NCBI RefSeq assembly: GCF_006442795.2
Contig: NZ_CP083956.1
Location: 3,263,501-3,327,500 of the forward strand
Source of the DNA: Mesorhizobium sp. B1-1-8
Lineage (GTDB): Bacteria; Pseudomonadota; Alphaproteobacteria; Rhizobiales; Rhizobiaceae
Direction of reading: 5' to 3'
Length of the DNA stretch: 64,000 nucleotides
Part shown: piece after piece, positions 63,708 through 64,000 of the stretch
Layout: each line of letters opens with the position of its first letter
Numbering within the stretch: position 1 is the stretch's first letter
Notes under the pieces: model-generated
What the model was told of the DNA's origin: nothing
What the model saw: the letters and a program-made list of their open reading frames with translations, nothing else
The model's database searches: none
Translations under genes and position numbers: made by a program

Positions 63708-64000
63708 ATGAAAAACCCCGTCGAAACCTACATGAACCTCGTTCCGATGGTGGTCGAACAGACCAATCGCGGCGAGCGCGCCTATGACATTTTCTCGCGC
63801 CTCTTGAAGGAACGCATCATCTTCATTACCGGGCCGGTCGAGGACGGCATGGCGACGCTGGTTTGTGCACAGCTTTTGTTCCTCGAGGCGGAGAACCCCA
63901 AGAAGGAAATCAACCTCTACATCAATTCGCCGGGCGGCGTCGTCACCTCGGGCATGGCGATCTACGACACCATGCAGTTCATCAAGCCCGCGGTGTCGAC
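63708..64000 (+). CDS. clpP: ATP-dependent Clp protease proteolytic subunit, 5' part
   Basis: N-terminal end of ClpP; it runs off the right edge. It starts [37 protein letters not shown] is the processing-site and head region, followed by the [20 protein letters not shown] loop that lies next to the active site. The catalytic Ser is expected just beyond the window. It forms a barrel degrading proteins handed over by ClpA or ClpX, a key part of alphaproteobacterial cell-cycle control. Confidence 0.96.
   Translation, partial: MKNPVETYMNLVPMVVEQTNRGERAYDIFSRLLKERIIFITGPVEDGMATLVCAQLLFLEAENPKKEINLYINSPGGVVTSGMAIYDTMQFIKPAVS

Overview
The window looks like a core chromosomal segment of a high-GC Rhizobiales alphaproteobacterium, most likely Mesorhizobium or a close Phyllobacteriaceae relative. 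This rests on gene content and order (dinB, DUF3572, divK, pleD, rpmG; glmU, glmS, DUF502, recG, sdhE, mfd; csp, DUF192; cysE, DUF3126), on Omp25-like porins, DUF982 and DUF2188 proteins, and on intergenic repeats of the kind common in Mesorhizobium. No ribosomal RNA is present, so the genus is an inference. I count about 62 protein genes, one intact tRNA, one split tRNA and several repeat units.

Layout. Bases 1-14400: DNA repair and cell-cycle signalling (dinB, divK, pleD), ribosomal protein rpmG, then a leftward block (MFS transporter, NUDIX, DUF983, rnr, topA). Bases 14400-29600: a CcdA-like protein, an orphan secreted protein, amino-sugar synthesis (glmU, glmS), a GIY-YIG nuclease gene enclosed by long inverted repeats, then recG, sdhE, mfd and class II aroG. 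Bases 29600-46140: a RES/Xre toxin-antitoxin pair, a diguanylate cyclase, membrane proteins (dgkA, DedA, DUF1003), tag, nadE, an ABC exporter, PilZ, gpt, a universal stress protein, an old-yellow-enzyme and NUDIX enzymes.

Bases 46140-47520 are the most unusual part. A tRNA-Leu(UAA) gene is cut in its anticodon loop by about 820 bp. The insert carries two small orphan genes and a second, complete tRNA-Leu(UAA). A decayed tyrosine recombinase lies just beside it, with a stop codon exactly at the catalytic tyrosine. Bases 47500-64000: an Omp25-like porin, adenine deaminase, two tandem lipoprotein hydrolases, ilvA, gloA, a double cold-shock protein whose stop codon lies in the terminal inverted repeat of a MITE-like element, cysE and the start of clpP.

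Functional links: recG, mfd, dinB, tag and topA handle DNA repair and topology; PleD, the second GGDEF protein and PilZ suggest c-di-GMP signalling; glmU and glmS feed UDP-GlcNAc to peptidoglycan and lipid A. The accessory signals are small: two inverted-repeat-bounded units, the split tRNA locus, and short palindromic repeats that repeatedly donate stop codons to neighbouring genes.
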